The notes under the pieces: model-generated
Database searches by the model: none
Told to the model about the DNA's origin: nothing
The model's input: only the letters and a program-made list of their open reading frames with translations
Assembly: GCF_014192575.1 (NCBI RefSeq)
Contig: NZ_JACHYC010000010.1
Coordinates: 90,913-154,912, forward strand
Source: Variovorax sp. Sphag1AA
GTDB lineage: Bacteria > Pseudomonadota > Gammaproteobacteria > Burkholderiales > Burkholderiaceae_C
Reading direction: 5' to 3'
Length of the DNA: 64,000 nt
Made by a program: the position numbers and the translations under genes
In this document: positions 7,389-15,965 of the stretch, piece after piece
Position numbering within the stretch: position 1 is the first letter of the stretch
How the letters are laid out: the number at the start of each line of letters is the position of its first letter

Positions 7389-8423
7389 TCAGGCGCTCGT
7401 GCCGACGCGGCGTCCGCCGCTGTCGAACCAGAGCGGTTGCAGCAGTTCGACGCGCACTGCGTCGTCGGGCTCGAAGCTTTCGCCGCCGGGAGCGGAAACG
7501 ATCCACTCCTGGTCGCTGCCTTCCGGCGCCACATGCACCAGATGCAGGTCGCTCAAGCGTTCGATGCGGCGCACGCGGGCGGCGCGGTGCGCGTCGTTGT
7601 CCGACTGCCGGTGGATGCGCAGGTGTTCCGCTCGAACGCCCACCGTCACCGCCTCGGCTGGGGCAGCTACCGCTGGTACCAATGCGCGCGCGAACAGGTT
7701 GATCCGCGGCGAGCCCAGCCGCGACGCGACCTGGCTGGTGCTGGGGTTCTCGTAGATCTCGCGCGGCGTGCCTACCTGCACCAATCGCCCGCTTTCGAGT
7801 ACGCCGATACGGGTGGCCATGGTCATGGCCTCGATCTGGTCGTGGGTCACATAGAGCATGGTGGAGCCGAGGTCCTGCTGGATGCGTTTGAGCTCCAGCC
7901 GCAGGTCGTTGCGCAGTCTGGCGTCGAGCGAGGACAGGGGCTCGTCCATCAGGTACAGCTGCGGGTCGCGCACCAGCGCACGGCCGATGGCCACGCGCTG
8001 CATCTGTCCGCCCGAGAGGCGCGTTGCCGGATTCTTGAGCTTGTCTTCGATGCGCAGCAGCCGTGCCACTTCCGTCACCTTTGCGCGGATCTGCGCCTCC
8101 GGCGTGGGGCGCAGCGGCGAGCGCAGCGGAAAGGCCAGGTTGTCGTAGACGCTCAGATGGGGATAGAGCGAGTACTGCTGGAAGACGAAGGCCACGTCCC
8201 GCAGGGCCGGTGCCAGCGTGCTGACATCGTGGCCGGCGATGTAGACGCGGCCGGCATCGGGCTGTTCCAGCCCCGCGACCAGACGCAGGGTCGTGGTCTT
8301 GCCCGCGCCGCTCGGTCCCAGCAGGACGAAGAACTCGCCGCTTGCCACGTCCAATTGCAAGTCGGCCACCGCCTGCACGGCGCCGAAGCGCTTGCTGATG
8401 CCGGTGAGGCGAAGGTCAGCCAT
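7389..8423 (-). CDS. ABC importer ATP-binding protein (UgpC/MalK type), second copy
   Basis: A 344-aa ATPase of a CUT1-type sugar/polyol importer. Walker A GPSGAGKTT, Q-loop FVFQQYSLYP, canonical signature LSGGQMQRV, Walker B YLMDEPLSSLD and switch His YVTHDQ are present. A C-terminal TOBE/OB regulatory domain follows (about 240-344). Its ATG lies inside the 3' end of the preceding ATPase gene (8-bp overlap), so the two are translationally coupled and probably form a heterodimer. Adjacent dhaKL suggest that the imported compound is, or yields, a short ketose. Confidence 0.9.
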   Translation of the reverse strand: MADLRLTGISKRFGAVQAVADLQLDVASGEFFVLLGPSGAGKTTTLRLVAGLEQPDAGRVYIAGHDVSTLAPALRDVAFVFQQYSLYPHLSVYDNLAFPLRSPLRPTPEAQIRAKVTEVARLLRIEDKLKNPATRLSGGQMQRVAIGRALVRDPQLYLMDEPLSSLDARLRNDLRLELKRIQQDLGSTMLYVTHDQIEAMTMATRIGVLESGRLVQVGTPREIYENPSTSQVASRLGSPRINLFARALVPAVAAPAEAVTVGVRAEHLRIHRQSDNDAHRAARVRRIERLSDLHLVHVAPEGSDQEWIVSAPGGESFEPDDAVRVELLQPLWFDSGGRRVGTSA

Positions 8424-9540
8424 GTCGGGCTCCCTGGCGCTGGATGGATTGCAGGGCGTCGTCTCGCGCGGTGCGAAGCGCGCGGCCGCTGGCTGCGTCA
8501 AAGAGCGAGACCGCGCTTGCGTCGAATGCGAGACCAACATGGTCGCCGCGCCGCGCAGGTGTCGCGGCATCCACCTTGGCACGCAGCGTCGCGCCCTGGG
8601 CGGTGGCCAGCGTCACCACGGTGCGCGTGCCGAGGTATTCGGTGCCCAGCACTTCGGCCCTCAGAGGCGAATCGTCGGCGAAGCGCACATGCTCGGGTCG
8701 CACACCTGCCAGCAGCGGGCGTGCCGAAACGTCTTCGCGAATCTGCGGCACGCCAAGGCACGCGGGGCCGATCCGGATCGCCTCCTCGCCACGTGCAAGA
8801 GCGGCCTCGAAGGGCAGGAAGTTCATGGCGGGCGCACCGATGAAGTCGGCCACGAAGACGCTCGCTGGGCATTCGTAGACCTCGCGTGGCGGGCCGAGTT
8901 GCTCGACCATGCCTTCGTTCATCACGGCGATGACGTCGGCCATGGCCATGGCCTCCATCTGGTCGTGCGTCACGTACACCGTGGTCGCGCCCAGGCGATC
9001 GTGCAGGGCGCGCAACTCGCGGCACATGAGTTCGCGAAACTCCGCGTCGAGAGCGCCCAGCGGCTCATCCATCAGGAAGGCCTTGGGCTGGCGGACGATG
9101 GCGCGCCCCAGCGCGACGCGCTGGCGGTCGCCGCTGGAGAGTTGCGACACCGGCTTGTCCAGCAGATGGCTGATGCGCAGCGTCTTCGCGGCCGATTCGA
9201 CCTGGCGGGCGATCTCGGCGCGGCCCATGCCTTGCGACACCAGCGGAAAGGCGATGTTGCGGCGCACGTTCATGTGCGGGTAGAGCGCGAACATCTGGAA
9301 GACGAAGGCGATGTCGCGCTCCGAGGCGCGCTTGAAGCTCACGTCCTCGTCGCCCAGGAAGATCTGGCCCGACGTGGGGAGCTCCAGTCCGGCGATCATG
9401 CGCAAGGTGGTGGTCTTGCCGCAGCCCGAAGGGCCGAGCAGGCAGAAGAACTCCCCATCGCGCACCGCGAAGCTGGAATCCTTCACGGCGGTGAAGTCCG
9501 CGAAGGCCTTGTGCAAGTGGTGGACTCGGATCTCCGACAT
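8416..9540 (-). CDS. ABC importer ATP-binding protein, first copy, non-canonical signature
   Basis: A 374-aa CUT1-type ATPase with Walker A GPSGCGKTT, Q-loop FVFQMFALYP, Walker B FLMDEPLGALD and switch His YVTHDQ. The C-terminal TOBE domain is present (about 240-360). The signature reads LSSGDRQRV instead of LSGGQ, so one of the two composite ATP sites may be degenerate; paired-ATPase importers such as GlpST are known to have unequal subunits. It starts 2 bp after the small membrane-protein gene and overlaps the next ATPase by 8 bp. The order permease, permease, small membrane protein, ATPase, ATPase resembles rhizobial glycerol (glpSTPQUV) systems. Confidence 0.9.
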   Translation of the reverse strand: MSEIRVHHLHKAFADFTAVKDSSFAVRDGEFFCLLGPSGCGKTTTLRMIAGLELPTSGQIFLGDEDVSFKRASERDIAFVFQMFALYPHMNVRRNIAFPLVSQGMGRAEIARQVESAAKTLRISHLLDKPVSQLSSGDRQRVALGRAIVRQPKAFLMDEPLGALDAEFRELMCRELRALHDRLGATTVYVTHDQMEAMAMADVIAVMNEGMVEQLGPPREVYECPASVFVADFIGAPAMNFLPFEAALARGEEAIRIGPACLGVPQIREDVSARPLLAGVRPEHVRFADDSPLRAEVLGTEYLGTRTVVTLATAQGATLRAKVDAATPARRGDHVGLAFDASAVSLFDAASGRALRTARDDALQSIQRQGARHG

Positions 9541-9542
9541 GG

Positions 9543-9731
9543 CTACTCCGGAAACTTCGACACAACCATGAACAGCGCCGTGCCCGCCAGCGTGGTCAGG
9601 AACGACCATGTGAACAGCACCATGGCCAGCGGCTGCAGCATCATGAAGAGGCCCACGGCGATCACCGCGCAGGCCACCATCTCCATGGGGCCGCGCCTGA
9701 GCCAGCGGGGCCAGCGGCGTGAGCTTTTCAT
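9543..9731 (-). CDS. Small two-span membrane protein in the ABC importer operon, 62 aa
   Basis: A 62-aa frame with a strongly basic N-terminus (KSSRRWPRWLRRGP) and two hydrophobic segments (about residues 18-34 and 36-56). The ATG overlaps the stop of the upstream permease as ATGA, and the stop is 2 bp from the next ATPase start. Tight coupling on both sides argues strongly that it is real. Comparable small membrane proteins (for example DUF2160/GlpU) occur in glycerol-type ABC operons, but membership cannot be shown by eye. Inferred to be an accessory of the permease. Confidence 0.75.
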   Translation of the reverse strand: MKSSRRWPRWLRRGPMEMVACAVIAVGLFMMLQPLAMVLFTWSFLTTLAGTALFMVVSKFPE

Positions 9732-10687
9732 TTGCGTACCGCTCCGAAAGTGATGCCGCGCAGCAGGTGCTTGCGAAGCAGCACGGTGAACACCAGGATG
9801 GGAATGAGGAACAGCGTGGTACCGGCAGCCACGGCCGGCCAGTCCTGTCCACCCTCGCCGATGATGATCGGGATGAAGGGCGGCGCCGTCTGCGCCGCGC
9901 CGGAGGTGAGCAGCACGGCGAAGGCGTATTCGTTCCACGCGAAGATCAGGCAGAAGATCGACGTGGCCACGATGCCGGTGGTGGCCTGCGGCAGCACCAC
10001 CTTGCGGAAGGCCTGCAGGCGCGTGTAGCCGTCGACCATGGCGGCCTCTTCGTACTCGCGCGGGATCTCGTCGATGAAACCCTTGAGCAGCCACACCGCC
10101 AGCGACACGTTCACCGCGCTGTACAGCAGGATCATTCCCAGGCGCGTGTCCGACAGGCCCAGCTCGCGATACATGAGGTAGATGGGAATGGCCACCGCGA
10201 TGGGCGGCATCATGCGCGTGGACAGCACGAAGAACAGCAGGTCGTCCTTCAGCGGTACCTTGAAGCGCGAGAAGGCATAGGCCGCCATCACGCCGAAGCC
10301 CACCGACAGAATGGTGGAGCCGAAGGCGATGATCAGCGAGTTGATGAAGCGCGGCACGTAGTTCGACGGGCCGGCGATCACCATGTTGTCCGCGCGCGCG
10401 ACCTTGTCGCAGGTGTCGGTGGCGGGAGGCAGGGCCGCGATGTACTCGGGCGTCTGGCGCGAGCGGGTGGTGAAGAGGTTGCAGTAGCCCTGCGGCGAAG
10501 GCGTGAACAGGATCTTCGGCGGATAGCTGATCGAGTCCGGCGGTGTCTTGAAGCCGGTGAGGATGATCCACACCAGCGGGATCATCGTCAGCAGCGCATA
10601 CAGCACGACCACGGTGCCTGCGAACAGGCGCGTGCCGCTGCGGGGTTCGACCACCGAATGCGCAGTGCTGATGCCTTGGCGGGTCAT
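9728..10687 (-). CDS. ABC importer permease, MalG type
   Basis: A 319-aa inner-membrane subunit with six predicted spans. The first is at about 22-44, and then a periplasmic loop of about 70 residues. The cytoplasmic EAA coupling motif is EYEEAAMVDGYTRLQAF followed by RKVVLPQ, ending in a long C-terminal span. RBS GAGGAG is 7 bases before the ATG. The unusually long first periplasmic loop, with two cysteines (C68 and C93), is a feature of polyol/glycerol-type relatives. It forms a heterodimer with the product of the next gene upstream. Confidence 0.9.
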   Translation of the reverse strand: MTRQGISTAHSVVEPRSGTRLFAGTVVVLYALLTMIPLVWIILTGFKTPPDSISYPPKILFTPSPQGYCNLFTTRSRQTPEYIAALPPATDTCDKVARADNMVIAGPSNYVPRFINSLIIAFGSTILSVGFGVMAAYAFSRFKVPLKDDLLFFVLSTRMMPPIAVAIPIYLMYRELGLSDTRLGMILLYSAVNVSLAVWLLKGFIDEIPREYEEAAMVDGYTRLQAFRKVVLPQATTGIVATSIFCLIFAWNEYAFAVLLTSGAAQTAPPFIPIIIGEGGQDWPAVAAGTTLFLIPILVFTVLLRKHLLRGITFGAVRK

Positions 10688-10702
10688 GCGGGTCTCCTCA
10701 TC

Positions 10703-11680
10703 TCAGCGGCTCTTTACACGGTTGAGCGCTTTCACGTAGATGTTGGCCAGGCCGAACACCGCGACGAAAAGGATGATCGCGAAGGCGGACGAATAGCCCG
10801 TGCGCCATTTCTCGAAGGCTTCGCGCTTGAGCGTGATCGATGCCAGCTCGGTGGCCGAGCCCGGACCGCCCGAGGTGAGCAGGTTGACCATGTCGAACAT
10901 CTTGAAGTTCTCGATGCCGCGAAACAGGACCGCCAGCATGATGAAGGGCAGCACCATCGGCAGCGTGATCGACCAGAACTGCCGCCATGGCGAGGCGCGA
11001 TCGACCTCGGCGGCCTCGTAGATGTAGTCGGGAATGGACCGCAGGCCCGCGAGGCAGATCAGCATCACGTAGGGCGTCCACATCCAGGTGTCGACGATGA
11101 TGATTGCCCACGGTGCGAGCTTCACAGAGCCGATCATCTCGAAGGAAGAAGGCGGCACGCCCGCGAGGAAGGCCACCGCATAGTTGAAGAGCCCTGTCTG
11201 CGGCTGATAGAGAAAGGCCCAGAAGTTGCCCACCACGGCCGGCGACAACATCATCGGGATGAGGATCACCGTGGTCCAGAAGCCGTGACCGCGGAACTTG
11301 CGGTCGATCAGGTAGGCCATCGTGAACCCGATCAGCGTCTGCAGGGCAATGGTCCAGAACAGGAAGTGCGCGGTGGCCTGCATGGCCGCCCAGATGTCCG
11401 GGTCGGTAAGCACCGAGACGTAGTTGTCGATGCCCACGTCGACCACCGCAGCGTTGGGCCGGTTGGCCCGGTAGTTGGTGAAGGACAGCTTGATCGTCCA
11501 GATCAGCGGAAAGATGTTGATCGCCAGCAGGAGCAGCATCGTGGGCCCCACGAAGAGCCAGGCGAGCGCCTTGTCCGACAGCCCGCGCAGCCGCAGCGCC
11601 ACGCCCGGCGGCGTGGCTTGCGCCGCGCGGGTGGCGAGCGCGGGCGGGCCTTTCATCATCGGTGGGGGGATGGCGCTCAC
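10703..11680 (-). CDS. ABC importer permease, MalF type
   Basis: A 325-aa inner-membrane subunit with six predicted spans and the EAA motif YEAAEVDRASPWRQFW followed by SITLPMV. A GTG start at 11680 is used, 11 bp after the binding-protein stop; its RBS is weak. The ATG pair at 11656-11661 is the alternative and would trim about seven residues of a Pro/Gly-rich cytoplasmic N-terminus. It acts with the MalG-type permease and the two ATPases. Confidence 0.9.
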   Translation of the reverse strand: MSAIPPPMMKGPPALATRAAQATPPGVALRLRGLSDKALAWLFVGPTMLLLLAINIFPLIWTIKLSFTNYRANRPNAAVVDVGIDNYVSVLTDPDIWAAMQATAHFLFWTIALQTLIGFTMAYLIDRKFRGHGFWTTVILIPMMLSPAVVGNFWAFLYQPQTGLFNYAVAFLAGVPPSSFEMIGSVKLAPWAIIIVDTWMWTPYVMLICLAGLRSIPDYIYEAAEVDRASPWRQFWSITLPMVLPFIMLAVLFRGIENFKMFDMVNLLTSGGPGSATELASITLKREAFEKWRTGYSSAFAIILFVAVFGLANIYVKALNRVKSR

Positions 11681-11691
11681 GGCCTGCTCGC

Positions 11692-13038
11692 CTACTTGGC
11701 TGCCTTGCCGTCGTCCTTGAAGACCTTGCGCCAGTCCACCACCAGGGCATCCAGCGCCTCCTTGGCCGTGCCCTTGTCGGCGACGACGTAGTCATGCACG
11801 CGCTTCTGCATCGACAGCAGCAACTGCGCATACGAAGGCTCGGCCCAGAAGTCCACCACCATGCCCATGGAGTCGAGGAAGGCCTGCGCGAAAGGCGAGC
11901 TGTTGGGATAGCCCGGGTCGTCCAGTACTGCCTTGGCCGCCGACGATCCGCCGATGGCTTGCCACTTCTTCTGCACCTCGGGGCTGGCGAACCACTTGAT
12001 GTATTGCAGGGACTCGTTGCGGTTGGCCGAGTACGACACCACAGAGATGCCCTGGCCGCCGAGCTGCACGCCCTTGGTCTTGTCCGACGGATTGGTGAAG
12101 AAGCCGATCTTGTCGCCGCCTACGTTCGGGTCCTTGTAGAGGCCGGGGAAGAAGGCGAACCAGTTCATCATCATGGCCACCTGGCCGGACTTGAAGGCAT
12201 CGAGCCCTTCGCTCATGTACGCATTGGTGAGGCCCGGTGGCGTGCTGCCCTTGTAGAGCGCCTTGTAGAACTCCAGGCCGCGCACTGCGTCGGGCGAGTT
12301 CACGAAGCCGTCCATGGCGTATGGCTTCTTCGGGTCTTCGTACTTAAAGCCCATGGGGTAGAGCACGTTGGTCACGCCCATGGTGATGCCTTCGGAGCCG
12401 CGCTCGGTGAAGATGTAGGCGCCGTAGACCTTCTTGCCGTCGATGGTCTTGCCCTGGAAGAACTCCGACACCTGCTTGAACTCGGCCCAGGTCTTGGGCG
12501 GCGCCAGGTCGCGGTTGTGCAGCTTCTTGAATTCGGCCTGCAGCTCGGGCCGGGCGAACCAGTCCTTGCGGTAGGTCCAGCCGACCGCATCGGCCATCGC
12601 GGGCAGCGCCCAGTAGTTCGGTGTGTTCTTCGGCCACTCCGCATAGCCCACCACGGTGGCGGGCGCGAAGTCGGTCATCTTGATGCCTTCCTTGGCGAAG
12701 AAGTCATTGAGCTTGACGTAGTGGCCCTGCTCGGCGGCGCCGCCGATCCACTGGCTGTCGCCGATGATCAGGTCGCACAGCTTGCCCTTGGAGTTGAGCT
12801 CGTTGAGCATGCGATCGGCGAAGTTGGTCCACGGGACGAATTCGAACTTCATCTTCACGCCGGTCTTTGCGGTGAAGTCCTTCGACAGCTCCACCAGCGC
12901 GTTGGCGGGATCCCAGGCGGCCCAGCACAACGTGATCGTCTTGTCCTGCGCACGCACCGAAGTGCTTGCAAGGCCCATCGCAGCTACCGCGGCCAGGGCG
13001 ATCATCCCCGGCAACATCTTTTTCGAGAGCAGATTCAT
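11692..13038 (-). CDS. ABC importer substrate-binding protein (SBP family 1)
   Basis: A 448-aa periplasmic binding protein. A Sec signal peptide ends at about residue 24 (VRA-QDKT), and the mature protein has an SBP_bac_1 fold (TITLCWAAWDPANAL near the N-terminus; GQGISVVSYSANRNES in the C-lobe). The ATG at 13038 has GGAG 6 bases upstream; the in-frame TTG at 13050 is less likely. It is the first structural gene of the importer operon, 59 bp after the LacI-type gene. The ligand is inferred to be a sugar alcohol or short-chain polyol because two ATPases and DhaKL are co-encoded. Confidence 0.9.
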   Translation of the reverse strand: MNLLSKKMLPGMIALAAVAAMGLASTSVRAQDKTITLCWAAWDPANALVELSKDFTAKTGVKMKFEFVPWTNFADRMLNELNSKGKLCDLIIGDSQWIGGAAEQGHYVKLNDFFAKEGIKMTDFAPATVVGYAEWPKNTPNYWALPAMADAVGWTYRKDWFARPELQAEFKKLHNRDLAPPKTWAEFKQVSEFFQGKTIDGKKVYGAYIFTERGSEGITMGVTNVLYPMGFKYEDPKKPYAMDGFVNSPDAVRGLEFYKALYKGSTPPGLTNAYMSEGLDAFKSGQVAMMMNWFAFFPGLYKDPNVGGDKIGFFTNPSDKTKGVQLGGQGISVVSYSANRNESLQYIKWFASPEVQKKWQAIGGSSAAKAVLDDPGYPNSSPFAQAFLDSMGMVVDFWAEPSYAQLLLSMQKRVHDYVVADKGTAKEALDALVVDWRKVFKDDGKAAK

Positions 13039-13097
13039 GGAGGTCTCCAAAAGGTTCGGGTTCGGGGCACTTACCGGGCAACCGCGCCTTCATTTCC

Positions 13098-14162
13098 TCA
13101 GTGAAGGTTTTCGGCCGTCAGGATCTCGATGCGCGGCTGCACTACGTTGAGCGCGCCGCGCACGTTCTCGCAGAGGGCGCGCAGCACGCGCGCCGCCGTC
13201 GATACGCAGTAATGGATGTCCTGGTGGAGGACGTAGGAAAGGCTGTTGGCCTCAAGCAGTGAGGCATGCGCATCGGTGAAGTCATGCGCCACCACGCCCG
13301 TCCGGGACGTGAGCCCCGCTTGCGAGAGAGCGCGCGCTACGCCCGCGCTGGCGGAGCCCACGTTGTAGATGCCGGCCACGCGCGCGGGGTCGACCTCGTC
13401 GCGCAGCACCTTCAGCAGTGCCTCGCAGGCATCGTCGTCATCGGGCGGCAGGTCGCTGGTGCGCACCATGGTCAGTTCCGGAAAGCGCTCCTCCAGCGCC
13501 TGTGCGAAGCCGATGCCCCGCTCGATCTCGGAAGAAAGCCGTGTCGCCTGCGAGGAAAGCAGGAGCACGTCGCGACGCTTTTCCTGGCCGGCCATGCGCC
13601 CGAGCAACAGGCCAGCGGTGCGTCCGGCAGCGCGGTTGTCGGCGCCGATGTAGGTCTCGCGCATGGAGCCCGCGACGTCCGAGAAGAGGGTGACCACGTG
13701 TACGCCGGCGCGCACGAGTTCGTTTACCGCGCGCTTGATCGGGGGCAGGTCGGGCGCCAGCAGCGCGATGCCTTCGCAATCGCCCACTTCGGCCAGCTGT
13801 TCGGCGAAGCGCGCCGGATCCGTGGTGTCGATACGGTGGGTGACTTCGGTGATGTGGGCATGGCGGAAGTCGCTCGCGGATTGGGCGATCTGCCGCTCCA
13901 CCAATTCGAAGAAGGGGGTCTCTTCGGCGGGCAGCACGAAGGCAAAGCGCGCGTTGGCGCTCTTGCGCGGGCGGCCGGGTTGCTGCTGGGGGGTGCCCAA
14001 TTCCTCGACGGCCTGCAGCACGCGCTGGACCGTCTCGGCGTTCACTCCTGGGCGGCGGTTGAGCACCCGATCCACAGTGGCGGTGCCCACCCCGGCTGTA
14101 CGGGCGATGTCGGCGATGGTGGGGGCGGCGGACATGCTTGATGTGGATTTGATGTAGTTCAT
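13098..14162 (-). CDS. LacI/GalR family transcriptional regulator
   Basis: A 354-aa protein with an N-terminal LacI HTH (PTIADIARTAGVGTATVDRVLN, about residues 14-35) and hinge helix. The periplasmic-binding-protein-like effector domain follows (about 75-350: FAFVLPAE, SDVAGSMRETYIGADNRAAGRTAG). It is read in the same direction as the importer/dhaKL genes and probably autoregulates the unit. The AT-rich stretch just upstream holds ATTGAT-N6-ATTGAT (14171-14188 region, minus strand), a possible site. A downstream in-frame ATG (14135) is an alternative start. Confidence 0.9.
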   Translation of the reverse strand: MNYIKSTSSMSAAPTIADIARTAGVGTATVDRVLNRRPGVNAETVQRVLQAVEELGTPQQQPGRPRKSANARFAFVLPAEETPFFELVERQIAQSASDFRHAHITEVTHRIDTTDPARFAEQLAEVGDCEGIALLAPDLPPIKRAVNELVRAGVHVVTLFSDVAGSMRETYIGADNRAAGRTAGLLLGRMAGQEKRRDVLLLSSQATRLSSEIERGIGFAQALEERFPELTMVRTSDLPPDDDDACEALLKVLRDEVDPARVAGIYNVGSASAGVARALSQAGLTSRTGVVAHDFTDAHASLLEANSLSYVLHQDIHYCVSTAARVLRALCENVRGALNVVQPRIEILTAENLH

Positions 14163-14294
14163 GCTATTGCCATCAATAATTAAATCAATCAGGGTTTTGG
14201 AGTATTGGAAAGTCCGCTGCTGCCGCGTTGCGCGTTGACTGGGTTGACGGTTGCGATGCCCAATGCGTGGGTCGCGATCAGGGATCTCACAGTC

Positions 14295-14951
14295 ATGCAG
14301 AGGCTCAAGATTTGGCGCACGTCCACCTTGTTGCTGAGCGCATACGCCTGCTTCCTTCCCGCCGCGGCCAGCGTTGTCTACCGGCCCGCCGCGGGCAATC
14401 GGCCTCCACAGATCTCCATCAAGGGTGACCTTGTCCAGACGGATATCGAAACCTTTGCGACCATCGCCGAGACCGCGCGACAGGACGCCGCGACCTTCAT
14501 GCCGAATGGCCTTGTCAACGTGACCCTCGACAGCCGCGGCGGCAACATCTGGGTGGCCATGTCCATCGGCCGGATCATCCGGAAATATTCGTTCATGACA
14601 CGAGTGGAGGTCGGCGCTTCATGTGTCAGCGCCTGCGTGTATCTGCTGGCAGCGGGGGAGGGGCGATACGTGGGTGGACGGGTCGGCATTCATCGCCCCT
14701 ACCTACCCAACGATGGCGTGACTTCAGCCCGGGCGAAGAAAGCCCAGTACGAGGGCATCAATGCGCAGACGAGGCAGTACCTCGAAGAGATGGGCTTGCC
14801 GAAGTCATTGCATGAACGAATGATGCGAACACCGCCGGATGGTGTGAACTGGCTCTCCGCGCAAGAGCTGTCGGCCTTTGGTCTGACGAAGATGATCCCG
14901 CCGCCACCGAAGCCCGCGAGCCTCGGGCCGCCCGTGACCGGTAGCCCTTGA
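14295..14951 (+). CDS. Exported ClpP/crotonase-fold-like protein (COG3904-like)
   Basis: A 218-aa protein starting at the ATG that gives a good Sec signal (basic MQRLKIWR, then a hydrophobic run ending PAAAS, about residue 26). The mature part resembles the periplasmic ClpP-like group: an N-terminal ISIKGDL strand, DSRGGNIWVAMSIG (oxyanion Gly-Gly turn), then GASCVSACVYLLAAGEGR with a Ser at the nucleophile position, then GIHRPY. The catalytic role is unproven. The C-terminus is proline-rich. Upstream in-frame starts (14205, 14256) would bury the signal peptide. It is convergent with the LysR gene, 3 bp between stops. Confidence 0.7.
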   Translation: MQRLKIWRTSTLLLSAYACFLPAAASVVYRPAAGNRPPQISIKGDLVQTDIETFATIAETARQDAATFMPNGLVNVTLDSRGGNIWVAMSIGRIIRKYSFMTRVEVGASCVSACVYLLAAGEGRYVGGRVGIHRPYLPNDGVTSARAKKAQYEGINAQTRQYLEEMGLPKSLHERMMRTPPDGVNWLSAQELSAFGLTKMIPPPPKPASLGPPVTGSP

Positions 14952-14954
14952 TCG

Positions 14955-15833
14955 TCAAGCCCAGGCTTCGAGCACCGCGCTGCGGACCGCTTCGACCGCC
15001 GCGTTCCGGCTGCCGCCGGCCGGCGCCACCCAGCACAGCCAGGTGTGCGACCGCCAGCCTTGCCAGATTGCGAGTTCCGACTGGCGCTCGGCCTGTTCCG
15101 CCTGATCGAGACGCAGCAGCCCCGCGCCAAGTCCGCTCGCAACCATCGCGCGCATGGCGCTTTCGCTGTCGGCGGTCTGCGTCGGTCGGTACTCGCGGCC
15201 GATGCTCGCGAACAGACCGTCGAGATGCGCGCGCAGGATGCATGACGGCGGCGTGCCCACCCACGGCAGGCTGGTAAGGGTCTCGAGGCTGAGCGAGGGG
15301 TGCGCCTTTGCAAGCGATGGCGGCAGCGTGACGACCAGATCGACGACGCCGAGCCGCTGGACGGCCAGGCCGTCGATGTCCTCGCTGTCGCTCAACGCGT
15401 AGGCGCAGTCCAGTTCGCCGCGCCGCACGCCTTCGAGCGTCTGGTGCGACAAGCCCTGCTGCAGTTGCAGCGTCACTTGCGGATGCCGCTCGGCCAGCTT
15501 GACCAGCACATTGCCGAGCCGCAGCGCCACCGGGTCGACCACCGTGCCGAAGCGGACCACGCCCTGCGCCGCGCCACGGAGCTGCTCCGCCGTCGAGCGC
15601 ATGCGCGTCGCCGAGGCCAACGTGCGCTCGGCCTCTTCGAGAAGGCTCAGTCCGGCTTCGGTCGGCGTCATGCCGCGTGGCGTGCGTTCGAAGAGCTTGA
15701 CGCCGAGTTCGTCTTCCAGGGCCTTGAGCTGCGCGCTCACTGCGGGTGCGCTCGTGAAGACGCGCTCGGCCGCGCGGGTCAGGCTGCCTTCCCGGGCGAT
15801 CGCGACGAAGGTCTTGAGTTGATAGAGCTCCAT
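14955..15833 (-). CDS. LysR family transcriptional regulator
   Basis: A 292-aa protein with an N-terminal winged HTH (residues 1-60: MELYQLKTFVAIAREGS, TRAAERVFTSAPAVSAQLKALE) and a C-terminal periplasmic-binding-like effector domain. It is divergent from the EamA exporter gene (132 bp between starts), the classical LysR-target layout, so it probably controls that exporter. The inducer is unknown. The ATG is chosen because it gives the canonical LysR N-terminus; longer upstream frames are not conserved-looking. Confidence 0.9.
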   Translation of the reverse strand: MELYQLKTFVAIAREGSLTRAAERVFTSAPAVSAQLKALEDELGVKLFERTPRGMTPTEAGLSLLEEAERTLASATRMRSTAEQLRGAAQGVVRFGTVVDPVALRLGNVLVKLAERHPQVTLQLQQGLSHQTLEGVRRGELDCAYALSDSEDIDGLAVQRLGVVDLVVTLPPSLAKAHPSLSLETLTSLPWVGTPPSCILRAHLDGLFASIGREYRPTQTADSESAMRAMVASGLGAGLLRLDQAEQAERQSELAIWQGWRSHTWLCWVAPAGGSRNAAVEAVRSAVLEAWA

Positions 15834-15965
15834 GCCGCAAATTGTGCGTGCGTTGGCCCTTGGCGGCCATTCGCAAATCCTGAGGGCCCCGTCCAAAGAA
15901 ACGAATGGTCGGCGTCGCCATCGGCGCCCATGCTTCGGACATCGATTCAACGTCCAAGGCATTCC

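Noticed and set aside
9719..11791. 690-codon open frame on the plus strand
   Set aside because: Antisense to two ABC permeases with clear EAA motifs. The translation is Arg/His/Gln-rich without recognisable domains.
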